DNA of 33,347 nucleotides from Patescibacteria group bacterium (GCA_018830125.1 JAHJSY010000030.1:1-33347), one strand, 5' to 3'. Shown: positions 6,861 to 15,484, counted from the first letter of the stretch. Made by a program: numbers and translations. The notes: generated from the sequence alone by a model not told the origin.

Positions 6861-8065
6861 TAACGGCTTTAGATATTGGTTCTGATACGGTCAAGTTGCT
6901 TTCGGCTTGTCGCAAGAATAGCGGAGAAGGATTCGAAGTTCTAGCTCAATATCAAGAGCCATCTTTGGGGATTAGAAAGGGTGTAGTTATCAATGTTTCT
7001 CAAGTTTCAAAAACAATTTCTTCTTTAATTGAAAAAGCTGAACAAGATTGTGGAATAAAAATAGATAAGGTTTATGCTAATATCGGAGGAGGTCATATAT
7101 CATCTGTTTCTTCAAGGGGCTTGGTCTCTGTTTCCAGAGCTGATAGAAAGATTTCTCAAGAAGATGTTGATCGAGTTATAAATGCGGCTAGAACTCTTCC
7201 CTTACATTCAAATAAAGAAATTATTCAGGTTTTCCCTAAAGAGTTTATTGTTGATGGTCAGACCGGAGTAAGAGAAGTGGTTGATATGGAAGGGGTGAGA
7301 TTAGAAGCGGAAACATTACTTCTTTGTGGTTTCGCGCCCTATATTAATAATTCAAGTCATACAATTTTAGACGCTGGGCTTCAGGTAAATGATTTAATTC
7401 CGGATCCTTTGGCTAGCGCCAAATCAGTATTAACTCCTAGAGAAAAAGAACTGGGAGTTTGTGTTTTAGATATTGGATCGGGGACAACGGGTATGGCTGT
7501 TTATGAAGAAGGGAGCTTAACTCACGCCGCTGTTTTTCCAGTTGGTTCGGGACATATTACTAATGATATTGCCATTTGTTTAAAGACAGATATTGACACA
7601 GCAGAGAAAATAAAGCTAGAATACGGAAGGTGCAAAGAAGTCACTAAAAAACAAGATAAAAAATCTGAAAAGAATATCAAATTGGATGGGGAGGATCAAT
7701 TGGAGTTTTCAATAAAACTTCTAACGGATATTATTGATGCCAGAGTTTCGGAAATTTTCAATTTAGCTGGGAAGGAATTAAAAAAAATCTCTAAGCAAGG
7801 AATGTTGCCTGCCGGAATTGTTTTGACAGGTGGAGGAGCAAAATTAATTGGAATTAGAGATTTGTCAAAGAAAGAATTAAAACTTCCTTGTCGTGTGGGT
7901 AAGCCAAAAGAGTTTGTTGGATTTGATGCCGAAACTAATTTAGCTACCTTGTGCGGTTTAGTTTTAGAAGGATTTGACATAGAAAGCGATATCAAACATC
8001 TTTCTATAAAAAAAGACAGATTGACTAGTAGGCTCAAGAACATCTTCAGAACTTTTGTCCCTTAA
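6842..8065 (+). CDS. ftsA: Cell division protein FtsA
   Basis: Actin-like ATPase that tethers FtsZ filaments to the membrane and recruits the divisome. The 407 residues include the phosphate-binding loops ALDIGSDTVKLL (about 9-20) and VLDIGSGTTGMAVYEEG, the SHS2-type insert domain (SRGLVSVSRADRKIS...) and GIVLTGGGAKLIGI. The C-terminal end is basic, as expected for a membrane-targeting helix (SRLKNIFRTFVP). ftsZ begins five bases after the stop. The partner FtsZ lacks the tail that usually contacts FtsA. Confidence 0.96.
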   Translation: MAKPHIITALDIGSDTVKLLSACRKNSGEGFEVLAQYQEPSLGIRKGVVINVSQVSKTISSLIEKAEQDCGIKIDKVYANIGGGHISSVSSRGLVSVSRADRKISQEDVDRVINAARTLPLHSNKEIIQVFPKEFIVDGQTGVREVVDMEGVRLEAETLLLCGFAPYINNSSHTILDAGLQVNDLIPDPLASAKSVLTPREKELGVCVLDIGSGTTGMAVYEEGSLTHAAVFPVGSGHITNDIAICLKTDIDTAEKIKLEYGRCKEVTKKQDKKSEKNIKLDGEDQLEFSIKLLTDIIDARVSEIFNLAGKELKKISKQGMLPAGIVLTGGGAKLIGIRDLSKKELKLPCRVGKPKEFVGFDAETNLATLCGLVLEGFDIESDIKHLSIKKDRLTSRLKNIFRTFVP

Positions 8066-8070
8066 TTATT

Positions 8071-9006
8071 ATGAGTAAAAAACCAGATACAAAAATCAAA
8101 GTTATCGGAGTAGGGGGCTCTGGGGGGAATGCCATTTCAAGAATGATGAAATGTAATATAAGGGGGGTAGAATTAATTGCTATAAACGCAGATGCTCAAG
8201 ATTTGCAAAAAGCAAAATGTCATACCAAAGTTCGCATCGGAAGAAATATCACCAAAGGATTGGGAACAGGAATGAACCCTGAAGTGGGCAGGTTAGCGGC
8301 TGAAGAACAGAGAGATGAAATAGAGGAGGCATTAAGGGGAGCAGATATGGTTTTTATCGCTTGTGGCTTTGGAGGCGGATGTGGTACAGGAGGATCAGTA
8401 GTTGTTGCTGATATAGCTAAAAAATTAGGAGCATTAACATTGGCTGTTGTTACAACGCCTTTTTCTTTTGAAGGAATTCATAGAACAGAAATTGCTCAAG
8501 CTGGTTTAAAAAAGTTAAATGGGAAAGTGGACACTCTTATTACTATTTCTAATAATAAATTACTTTCTGTTTTAGAACCGAAAACAACGGTTATGAGTGC
8601 TTTTTGGTATTGTGATGAAATATTAAGGCAAGCGGTTCAGGGAATATCTGATTTAATTGTTTTGCCCGGAATTATTAATATTGACTTTGCTGATGTTAAA
8701 GCAATTATGAAAGATTCTGGGTCAGCTCTGTTTGGTATTGGTAAGGCCAAAGGTCCTGATAGGGCGCAAGAGGCCGCTAGAAGGGCCTTAAGCTCTCCCT
8801 TATTGGACTTGTCATGCAAGGGAGCCAAAGGTATATTGTTTAATGTCTCCGGAGGAAAAGATATTAGCTTAACAGAGATAGATGAAGCTGCTAAAGTCAT
8901 CACTCAAGAGGTTTCTTCCGATGCTCGCGTCATCTTTGGTGCTATTCAAGACGAAAAACTTAGCAAGGGCGAAATAAAAGTGACTGTCATCGCCACCGGC
9001 TTTTAG
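8071..9006 (+). CDS. ftsZ: Cell division protein FtsZ, tail-less
   Basis: Tubulin-like GTPase that builds the division ring. N-terminal IKVIGVGGSGGNAI, TKGLGTGMNPEVG and the synergy-loop NIDFADV with catalytic Asp (about 203-209) are present. Two oddities. The tubulin signature GGGTGTG reads GGGCGTG (101-107). The 311-residue protein stops at the end of the second globular domain (KVTVIATGF), without the linker and conserved C-terminal peptide found in most FtsZ proteins. The frame after the TAG meets another stop within eight codons, so no recent frameshift explains the loss. Confidence 0.95.
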   Translation: MSKKPDTKIKVIGVGGSGGNAISRMMKCNIRGVELIAINADAQDLQKAKCHTKVRIGRNITKGLGTGMNPEVGRLAAEEQRDEIEEALRGADMVFIACGFGGGCGTGGSVVVADIAKKLGALTLAVVTTPFSFEGIHRTEIAQAGLKKLNGKVDTLITISNNKLLSVLEPKTTVMSAFWYCDEILRQAVQGISDLIVLPGIINIDFADVKAIMKDSGSALFGIGKAKGPDRAQEAARRALSSPLLDLSCKGAKGILFNVSGGKDISLTEIDEAAKVITQEVSSDARVIFGAIQDEKLSKGEIKVTVIATGF

Positions 9007-9015
9007 TTATCCACA
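9007..9015 (+). promoter_or_regulatory. DnaA-box match upstream of the nrdD promoter
   Basis: TTATCCACA, an exact match to the consensus DnaA box, starts one base after the ftsZ stop and ends 11 bases before the nrdD -35 box. A nine-base match can occur by chance in a window this long, so function is only suggested by its position. Confidence 0.4.
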
Positions 9016-9026
9016 GTTTGGGTGAT

Positions 9027-9054
9027 TTGACCTGGGTTTTGTATGGGATATAAT
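9027..9054 (+). promoter_or_regulatory. Promoter of nrdD
   Basis: TTGACC (9027-9032), a 16-bp spacer and a perfect TATAAT (9049-9054). It predicts initiation near 9061, about 29 bases before the ATG; no Shine-Dalgarno is visible in that leader. Confidence 0.75.
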
Positions 9055-9089
9055 GAATTAATTGATTCGTTATTTTTTTTACTAAATTT

Positions 9090-11234
9090 ATGTCTGAACC
9101 CAAGCAAAAGATAAAAAGCAAGATAAAAAAAGTCCAAAAAAGGGATGGCGGTTTTGCTGAATTTAATCAATCTAAGATTGCCGACGCTGTTTATAAAGCA
9201 ATTACTTCAACAGGCCAGGGCGATGGCGTAATATCTAAAAAAGTTTCAGATAGGGTTGTCGATATTTTAAACCGTCGCTTCAAAAAAAATGAAACTCCCC
9301 AAGTCGAACAAATCCAAGACATAGTTGAGGAGGTTTTAATTTTAGAAGGATTAGTTGATACGGCTAGATCATATATTTTATATAGAGAGCAAAGAAGAAG
9401 AATTAGAGAGTCAGTGGAAACAATTGATGAATCAACTGAAAGAATCGATAGATATGTTAAAGAACTCGATTGGCAGGTTTATGAAAATGCTAATATGACT
9501 TTTTCTCTGCAGGGCTTGAACCAGTATGCTATTGCGGACGTTTCTAAAAAATATTGGCTTAACAAAATATATCCGAAAAAAATTAGAGAAGCAGCTTATA
9601 GTGAAGGAATTCATATTCATGATTTAGATGGTATTAGCACTTATTGTTGTGGCTGGGATCTCTATGACTTTTTGAAGAGGGGCTTTAGCGGTGTTCCGGG
9701 AAAACTTGAGTCTCGTCCGCCAAAACATTTAAGAACTGCTCTTGGTCAATTAGTTAATTTGTTTTACACACTTCAGGGAGAATCTAATGGAGCACAGGCT
9801 GTTTCTAATTTCGATACTTTGATGGCTCCGTTTATTCGTTACGATGGCTTAAGTTATCCTCAAGTAAAACAAGCGATGCAAGAGTTTTTGTATAATTGTA
9901 TGGTGCCAACTAGGGTTGGGTTCCAGACACCGTTTTTAAATGTTACTCTGGATATTAAAATACCAAGTTTCTTAGGAAAACAGCCAATTATTATTGGTGG
10001 TAAGCCACAAAATGAAACATATGGAGAATTTCAGGAAGAAGTAAATATGCTTTTGAGGGCCTTTTACGAATGTTTAATGGAAGGTGATGCCAAGGGAAGA
10101 CCATTTACATTTCCCATCCCAACGGTTTCTATTACCAAAGATTTTGAATGGGATAATCCTAGTTTGGAGCCGTTATGGGAAGCAACGGCAAAATATGGAA
10201 TTAATTACTTCCAGAATTTCCTGGGATCAGATATGAACCCAGAAGATTTCAGAAGTATGTGTTGTCGTTTGCGTCTTTCAAATAAAGAGCTATATATGAG
10301 GGGAGGTGGGTTGTTTGGATCGCAACCACTTACTGGTAGTATCGGCGTAGTCACAGTTAATCTTCCAAGAATTGGTTATCTTTCTAAGACCAAAAAAGAG
10401 TTTTTTGACAGATTAACCAATATGATGGATCTAGCCAAAGAAAGTCTAGAGATTAAAAGAAAGGCACTATATAATTTTATGGAAAAAGGTCTTTATCCTT
10501 ATTCTAAATTTTATTTAGATGGTGTTAAAAAGATAAGAGGATCACATTTAGGAAATCACTTTTCAACTATTGGTTTAATGGGAATGAATGAAGCTCTCCT
10601 CAATTTTTTAAATGAAGATATGACTACTAAGGCAGGAAAGAAATTTGCTATAGAGGTTTTAGGATTTATGAGGGCAAGGTTGGTTAAATATCAAAAAGAA
10701 ACGGGTAGTTTATATAATCTTGAAGCCACTCCTGGAGAAGGAACAGCTTTTAAGCAGGCCAAAGCCGATAGGAAGCTTTATCCGGACATTATTACTGCCG
10801 GAACTAAAAAGGCTCCCTATTACACAAATTCTTCTCAATTACCAGTTGGTCATACCGACGATGTTTTCGAAGCATTAGATCTCCAAGATGAAATTCAATC
10901 TAAATATAGCGGGGGAACCGTTTTACATATATTTTTAGGAGAAAAGATTCGAGATGCCCAAACGGCTAAAATGCTTGTTAAGAAGATATTTGAGAATTAT
11001 CATTTACCATATATTACTTTGACTCCAACATTTTCTATTTGTCCGACTCATGGATATTTAGCAGGGGAGCATTTTAAATGCCCTAAATGTACCATTGATC
11101 AGTCATGTGAAGTTTATTCAAGAATAGTTGGTTATCTCCGACCTATTCAGCAATGGCATACAGGAAAGAAACAAGAATACAAAGAAAGAAAAGAATTTAA
11201 ATTATCAAAAAAAGAAGAAGAAATAAAAAAATAA
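9090..11234 (+). CDS. nrdD: Anaerobic (class III) ribonucleoside-triphosphate reductase
   Basis: Makes deoxyribonucleotides from NTPs by glycyl-radical chemistry. The 714 residues start with an ATP-cone (VQKRDGGFAEFNQSKIADAV) for allosteric control, then the catalytic barrel (GIHIHDLDGISTYCCGWDLYD; SIGVVTVNLPRIGYL). The C-terminal Cys-rich zinc site (CPTHGY...CPKCTIDQSC) precedes the glycyl-radical loop RIVGYLRP (about G681). Its activating enzyme is encoded next. The set implies oxygen-independent dNTP synthesis, fitting the tmk-thyA-folA cluster further on. Confidence 0.97.
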   Translation: MSEPKQKIKSKIKKVQKRDGGFAEFNQSKIADAVYKAITSTGQGDGVISKKVSDRVVDILNRRFKKNETPQVEQIQDIVEEVLILEGLVDTARSYILYREQRRRIRESVETIDESTERIDRYVKELDWQVYENANMTFSLQGLNQYAIADVSKKYWLNKIYPKKIREAAYSEGIHIHDLDGISTYCCGWDLYDFLKRGFSGVPGKLESRPPKHLRTALGQLVNLFYTLQGESNGAQAVSNFDTLMAPFIRYDGLSYPQVKQAMQEFLYNCMVPTRVGFQTPFLNVTLDIKIPSFLGKQPIIIGGKPQNETYGEFQEEVNMLLRAFYECLMEGDAKGRPFTFPIPTVSITKDFEWDNPSLEPLWEATAKYGINYFQNFLGSDMNPEDFRSMCCRLRLSNKELYMRGGGLFGSQPLTGSIGVVTVNLPRIGYLSKTKKEFFDRLTNMMDLAKESLEIKRKALYNFMEKGLYPYSKFYLDGVKKIRGSHLGNHFSTIGLMGMNEALLNFLNEDMTTKAGKKFAIEVLGFMRARLVKYQKETGSLYNLEATPGEGTAFKQAKADRKLYPDIITAGTKKAPYYTNSSQLPVGHTDDVFEALDLQDEIQSKYSGGTVLHIFLGEKIRDAQTAKMLVKKIFENYHLPYITLTPTFSICPTHGYLAGEHFKCPKCTIDQSCEVYSRIVGYLRPIQQWHTGKKQEYKERKEFKLSKKEEEIKK

Positions 11235-11259
11235 GGCAGCCAAAGAACATAACAAAGAA

Positions 11260-11313
11260 CATAAGTCGGACTTATGCAAGCTTGCATAAGAGCTTGCATA
11301 AGTCGGACTTATG
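11260..11313. repeat. Nested palindrome between nrdD and nrdG
   Basis: Arms 11260-11282 and 11291-11313 are 23-base inverted repeats with one G-G mismatch and an 8-base loop. Each arm contains the odd-centred 17-base palindrome CATAAGTCGGACTTATG, so several alternative hairpins are possible. No T-tract follows, so this is not an ordinary terminator. It ends eight bases before the nrdG start codon. Confidence 0.9.
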
Positions 11314-11321
11314 CACTCTTT

Positions 11322-12020
11322 ATGATTATAGCTGGTTTACAAAAAACTACTTTAATAGATTATCCGGGCAAAATAGCGGCCACGGTTTTTTTAGCTGGTT
11401 GTAATTTTAGATGTGGTTGGTGTTATTCTTCGGAATTAGTATTACCTGAAAAAATCAAGAATCAACCAAGAATATCCGAAAAAGAATTCTTTGATTTTCT
11501 GGAACAGAGAAAGGAACTCTTAGATGGAATAGTGATTTGTGGGGGAGAACCAACTGTCAATAAAGACCTTCCCGATTTTATAGGAAAAATTAAAAAATTA
11601 AATTATTTAGCAAAACTAGATACCAATGGGTCAAATCCAAAAATGCTCAAACAATTAATAGACGATAAATTAATTGATTATGTAGCCATGGATGTTAAAT
11701 TGCCTAAAGAAAAATATTCAAGAGTATTTTTTGATAATACAGATATCAGAGATATAGAAAAAAGTGTAGAGTTATTAAAAAAATCAGAAATTGATTTTGA
11801 GTTTCGAACAACCATAGTTCCCATAATTCACAAAAAAGAAGATTTTTTGAAAATTGCTGAATGGATAGGAGGACCCAAAATAAAATACTATATTCAGAAC
11901 TTTAGAGCAGAAAAAACAATTAATCCAGAATTTGAAAACATAGAACCGTATCCAGAGAACTATCTTTTAGATATTAAAAAATCAATTTCTCAATACTTTG
12001 ACACTTGCGATATTAGATGA
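11322..12020 (+). CDS. nrdG: Anaerobic ribonucleotide reductase activating protein (radical SAM)
   Basis: Radical-SAM enzyme expected to generate the glycyl radical on NrdD. From the start at 11322 it has 232 residues beginning MIIAGLQKTTLIDYPGK, characteristic of the NrdG2 subfamily. The 4Fe-4S motif is C-N-F-R-C-G-W-C (C27, C31, C34), and the SAM-binding GGEP follows. A longer in-frame start at 11274 lies inside the palindromic repeat and is rejected. The gene overlaps comEC by four bases (ATGA). Confidence 0.9.
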   Translation: MIIAGLQKTTLIDYPGKIAATVFLAGCNFRCGWCYSSELVLPEKIKNQPRISEKEFFDFLEQRKELLDGIVICGGEPTVNKDLPDFIGKIKKLNYLAKLDTNGSNPKMLKQLIDDKLIDYVAMDVKLPKEKYSRVFFDNTDIRDIEKSVELLKKSEIDFEFRTTIVPIIHKKEDFLKIAEWIGGPKIKYYIQNFRAEKTINPEFENIEPYPENYLLDIKKSISQYFDTCDIR

Positions 12021-13195
12021 ATAAATCTAAATTATTTTTCTTAGGATTTTGTTTAATTTTAATTATTATAATTTTCTGGAGATACGATATCGTTTTGTCT
12101 GATTTAGAAAATAGCCAGTTAAAAAATTATAATGATTCTGATGAAGAGATTGTTTTAACTGGCAAGATTATTAAAGAGCCAGATGTTAGAGAAAATAATA
12201 TTAAATTAACAATATTGACCCGAGGCCCGTCCTCGGGCAGAATTTTGGTAACGGTTGGACGTTATCCCGAATATGGCTACGGAGATGAATTAGAAATTAC
12301 GGGCAAACTGCAAACGCCTACCGTATTTGAAGATTTTAATTACAAAAAGTATCTATTGAAAGACGGAATTGTTTCTGTAAGCTATTATCCTAAAATTAAA
12401 CTCTTAGAAAAAGGTAGAGGTCCGACATCCATCTTATTAAAGTTTAAAGATAGAGTGCGACAGGGGATATATAGAATATTTTCACCTCCACAGAGCGAGA
12501 TTTTAGGAGCAATGATGCTAGGCGATAAAGGTAGAATGTCTTTAGGGTTGAAAGAGAAACTAAATGTTACTGGGATAAGGCATATAACAGCGATATCAGG
12601 ACTTCATATATTTATACTTTCCACTATTTTAATGTCTTTACTGTTGGGTTTGGGTTTATCAAGGAGCCGAGCTCCTTATGTTTCGCTTGGTATAATATTT
12701 TTGTTTATAGCTATGATTGGTTTTCAGCCATCTTCGGTTAGAGCGGGAATTATGGGTGGTTTGTTTGTTCTAGCCCAGGCTTTTGGCCGAAAATCGGTTG
12801 GGACGAGAGCAATAATACTAACAGCTGGTATAATGCTTCTGATAAATCCATTGCTATTGTTTTATGATATTGGTTTTCAACTTTCATTCTTAGCCGTTCT
12901 TGGAATAATCACTCTAGCTCCTTATTTTAAAAAGTGGGTCAAATCAACTATTTTAGCAACAACACTCTCTGCCTATATTTTCACTTTGCCTATATTATTC
13001 TATAACTTTGGCAGAATTTCTCTAATCGGACCCTTAGTCAATATTTTAGTTATCCCTGTTGTATATTGGATCATGATTCTAGGCCTAGCATTTTCAATAT
13101 TAATTCTCATTTTTCCTCTAGGAGCTTGGCTTATCAGTTTTCCTCTCTGGTTATTAATCACATATATTACCAAAATCGTAGATTTCTTTTCTTAA
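12017..13195 (+). CDS. comEC: ComEC/Rec2-type DNA-uptake channel protein, short form
   Basis: Inner-membrane channel for single-stranded DNA in natural transformation. Of 392 residues, the N-terminal part has a membrane helix and an OB-like soluble domain (IVLTGKIIKEPDV...DELEITGKLQ). The competence domain follows, with TAISGLHIFILS (about 191-202) and multiple helices. The C-terminal metallo-beta-lactamase-like domain of full-length ComEC is absent, because the ORF ends after the last helix. Two palindromes lie in frame, coding TRGPSSGR (about 68-75) and SRSRAP (about 215-220). Whether DNA uptake is functional cannot be judged here. Confidence 0.87.
   Translation: MNKSKLFFLGFCLILIIIIFWRYDIVLSDLENSQLKNYNDSDEEIVLTGKIIKEPDVRENNIKLTILTRGPSSGRILVTVGRYPEYGYGDELEITGKLQTPTVFEDFNYKKYLLKDGIVSVSYYPKIKLLEKGRGPTSILLKFKDRVRQGIYRIFSPPQSEILGAMMLGDKGRMSLGLKEKLNVTGIRHITAISGLHIFILSTILMSLLLGLGLSRSRAPYVSLGIIFLFIAMIGFQPSSVRAGIMGGLFVLAQAFGRKSVGTRAIILTAGIMLLINPLLLFYDIGFQLSFLAVLGIITLAPYFKKWVKSTILATTLSAYIFTLPILFYNFGRISLIGPLVNILVIPVVYWIMILGLAFSILILIFPLGAWLISFPLWLLITYITKIVDFFS
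12219..12237. repeat. GAGGCCCGTCCTC palindrome inside comEC
   Basis: CCCGAGG-CCCGT-CCTCGGG. It has the same 13-base core as 2588-2606 in pth, with compensated outer pairs (CCC/GGG here, GCG/CGC there). Confidence 0.75.
12661..12677. repeat. AAGGAGC...GCTCCTT palindrome inside comEC
   Basis: AAGGAGCCGAGCTCCTT, a 7-bp stem with a 3-base centre. Related 17-mers occur at 27765-27781 (miaA) and 32831-32847 (thrS). Confidence 0.6.
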
Positions 13196-13201
13196 AAAGT
13201 T

Positions 13202-13247
13202 CCATAAACTACCACACTCTAGAGTACTGTAGTTTATGGCTGTTTTT
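13202..13247 (+). terminator. Rho-independent terminator after comEC
   Basis: CCATAAACTAC (13202-13212) pairs perfectly with GTAGTTTATGG (13229-13239), followed by CTGTTTTTG. It closes the nrdD-nrdG-comEC unit. Confidence 0.82.
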
Positions 13248-13286
13248 GTATTTATGCTTTTTACTATTCTGGTTTCTTTATTATTC

Positions 13287-13295
13287 TGCTATAAT
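13287..13295 (+). promoter_or_regulatory. Extended -10 promoter of the GT-B-like gene
   Basis: TGCTATAAT is a perfect extended -10 (TATAAT 13290-13295). The -35 position (TTCTGG, 13267-13272) is weak. The ATG is 11 bases downstream, leaving at most about five leader bases. Confidence 0.65.
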
Positions 13296-13306
13296 AGAAG
13301 AACAAT

Positions 13307-14593
13307 ATGAAAAATAAAAAGGCACATATAGTGGCGGTTAATATGGGGTATGGTCATCAGAGAACGGCTTATCCCTTAAGGATTTTTTCTCCTGATGAAA
13401 AAGTTATTAATGCTAATGATTATGAAGGAATTCCTGAAAAAGATAAGAAGGTTTGGGAGTCATCCAGGACTTTTTACGAGTTTATCTCAAGGTTTAAAAG
13501 AGTCTCCTTAATTGGCAATATAGCCTTTGCTACTTTTAATAAATTTCAACAGATTCCTTCTTTTTATCCACGCAGAGATTTGTCTAAACCGACTTTTGGT
13601 TTGAAGAAGATATTTTCTTTGATAGATAAGGGTTGGGGAGAAGATTTGATTTCTAAATTAAGCAAAAATCCCTTACCCATCATTACTAGTTTCTTTATAC
13701 CAGCATTTATGGCCGAGGAGTTTAATTATCCGGGAGAAATTTATTGTGTTGTTTCTGACGCCGATTGTTCAAGGGCCTGGGCTCCTTTAAATCCTAGTCG
13801 AAGTAAGATAAAGTATTTCGCTCCTAATTTATGGGTAATGAACCGGCTGAAACTCTATGGGGTTAAATCGGAGAATATATTTTTAACTGGGTTTCCTCTG
13901 CCTTTGGAAAATATTGGTACCAAAAAACAAGAAGTTGTTAAAAAAGATTTGGGGGCAAGGATTTTGAATTTAGATCCTGAGAAAAGATTCCATGATAAGT
14001 ATAAGTCTTTTGTTGATAGAAGTATGAAAGTTTCTCATAATAAAAAAACACATATTTTGAGCATAATGTTTGCTATTGGTGGAGCCGGGGCTCAAAAAGA
14101 GATGGTCATGGAATATATCAAGAACCTATACGATAAAATTAAGAAAAAAGAGATTAAGATATATTTGTCAGCTGGTATTAGAAAAGAGGTAAGTGATTAT
14201 TTCACTAAAAGTTTAAAGGCGCTGAAGCTACAGGATAATATTGGTAAAAATATAGAAATTATTTATGAGGAAGATATAAATAAATATTTTGAAACTTTTG
14301 ATAAAAAGCTAAGAAAAACAGATGTTCTTTGGACAAAGCCAAGCGAGCTTTGTTTTTATTCCGGTTTAGGAGTGCCGATTCTTATGGCTCCGACAATTGG
14401 TTCGCAGGAAGATTATAATAAAAATTGGCTTTTAGGCATAGGGGCGGGGGTTCCGCAAATAAATCCCAAATATGCTAGTCAGTGGCTATTTGATTACTTG
14501 GATAGTGGAAGGTTTGCTGAAGCAGCTCTGGCTGGATTTATTGAAGTAGAAAATATGGGAACATATAATATAGAAAAAATATGCTTTGGTTAA
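13307..14593 (+). CDS. GT-B-like glycosyltransferase family protein (uncertain)
   Basis: A 428-residue soluble protein. The N-terminus HIVAVNMGYGHQRTAYPL resembles the Gly-rich first loop of GT-B enzymes such as MurG and diacylglycerol glucosyltransferases. Later parts resemble the nucleotide-sugar half: IMFAIGGAGAQKEMV (about 252-266) and WTKPSELCFYSGLGVPILMAP (about 343-363). Substrates are unknown, and I do not recognise a characterised orthologue. It overlaps the transporter gene by 13 bases, and further sugar-related genes follow, suggesting a role in envelope glycans or glycolipids. Confidence 0.5.
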   Translation: MKNKKAHIVAVNMGYGHQRTAYPLRIFSPDEKVINANDYEGIPEKDKKVWESSRTFYEFISRFKRVSLIGNIAFATFNKFQQIPSFYPRRDLSKPTFGLKKIFSLIDKGWGEDLISKLSKNPLPIITSFFIPAFMAEEFNYPGEIYCVVSDADCSRAWAPLNPSRSKIKYFAPNLWVMNRLKLYGVKSENIFLTGFPLPLENIGTKKQEVVKKDLGARILNLDPEKRFHDKYKSFVDRSMKVSHNKKTHILSIMFAIGGAGAQKEMVMEYIKNLYDKIKKKEIKIYLSAGIRKEVSDYFTKSLKALKLQDNIGKNIEIIYEEDINKYFETFDKKLRKTDVLWTKPSELCFYSGLGVPILMAPTIGSQEDYNKNWLLGIGAGVPQINPKYASQWLFDYLDSGRFAEAALAGFIEVENMGTYNIEKICFG

Positions 14594-15483
14594 TAGTAAT
14601 AATTCTTGCTTATTTTCTTTTTGCTTTTGTTTCTTTAGGAGATAAATATTTATTAAAAGGTGCTCCTGAATCGAAAACATACACTTTTTATGTCGGTGTT
14701 TTTAGTAGTTTTGCTTTGATTTTAATTCCATTTGTTGGTTTTTCTGTTCCCGGATTTGTTGAGATTCTCTTTTGTTTTTTAGCAGGTATTCTTCTTATGA
14801 TCGGAGTTTTTGCGACCTATGAGGGGCTAGAAAGGTTTGAGGCCTCTAGAATTATTCCTGCCATGGGTGGATTTATTCCTGTTTTCACTCTCGCTTTTAC
14901 CTATCTTTTTTCAAGAGGCCAGGCTACTTTAGGAATTAAAGAGATTGTAGCTTTTCTTTTTCTTGTTCTGGGGAGTATTCTTATTAGCTATAGTCCAACC
15001 AAAAAACTTCCTTTCAAGAGTCTTGAGATTTCAGCTATTGCTGCTTTATTTTTCTCTTTGGGCTTTATATTATCTAAATACGTTTATTTAATGCTTGATT
15101 TTTGGACTGGTTTTATTTGGATGAGAATAGGAGCTATAATTACGGGACTGCTTTTTCTCTCCGCCAAAAGTGTTCGCCAAGAAGTTTTTACTAAAAAATC
15201 AGTTTTCAATGTAAAAACTGGTGCATTCTTTATTTTTAATCAAGCGGTTGGAGCCGGGGCCTTTGTTTTGCAGAATTGGGCTATTGCCTTAGCTCCCTTA
15301 GCTTTTCTTTCTATTGTTAACGCTTTGCAAGGTATTCAATATCTCTTCCTATTTATCATAATATTTTTAGTTTCCTTAAAATCTCCAAAGATTTTAGAGG
15401 AAAAGATTTCCAAGAAAGTTATTATTCAAAAAGGTTTGGCGATGCTCCTTATAATGTTGGGTCTTGTTATCCTAGCTTTATAA
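14581..15483 (+). CDS. EamA/DMT-superfamily transporter
   Basis: A 300-residue, very hydrophobic protein with about ten membrane segments arranged as two five-helix repeats, the EamA layout. The first repeat ends with ILISYSPTKK and the second with MLLIMLGLVILAL. Typical features are small-residue-rich helices and internal duplication (GSILISYS / GLVILAL). Substrates of this family range from amino acids to sugars and cannot be read from the sequence. It overlaps the upstream GT-B-like gene. The downstream intergenic space is almost wholly occupied by a long hairpin. Confidence 0.83.
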   Translation: MLWLIVIILAYFLFAFVSLGDKYLLKGAPESKTYTFYVGVFSSFALILIPFVGFSVPGFVEILFCFLAGILLMIGVFATYEGLERFEASRIIPAMGGFIPVFTLAFTYLFSRGQATLGIKEIVAFLFLVLGSILISYSPTKKLPFKSLEISAIAALFFSLGFILSKYVYLMLDFWTGFIWMRIGAIITGLLFLSAKSVRQEVFTKKSVFNVKTGAFFIFNQAVGAGAFVLQNWAIALAPLAFLSIVNALQGIQYLFLFIIIFLVSLKSPKILEEKISKKVIIQKGLAMLLIMLGLVILAL

Positions 15484-15484
15484 A

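Noticed and set aside
11274-11321. Longer N-terminus of NrdG starting in the palindrome
   Set aside because: The added residues are repeat-derived; the family begins with MIIAGLQKTTLIDYPG at 11322.
13066-13317. 83-codon ORF overlapping the end of comEC
   Set aside because: It is out of frame within comEC and runs through the terminator and next promoter; no protein-like pattern or ribosome site.
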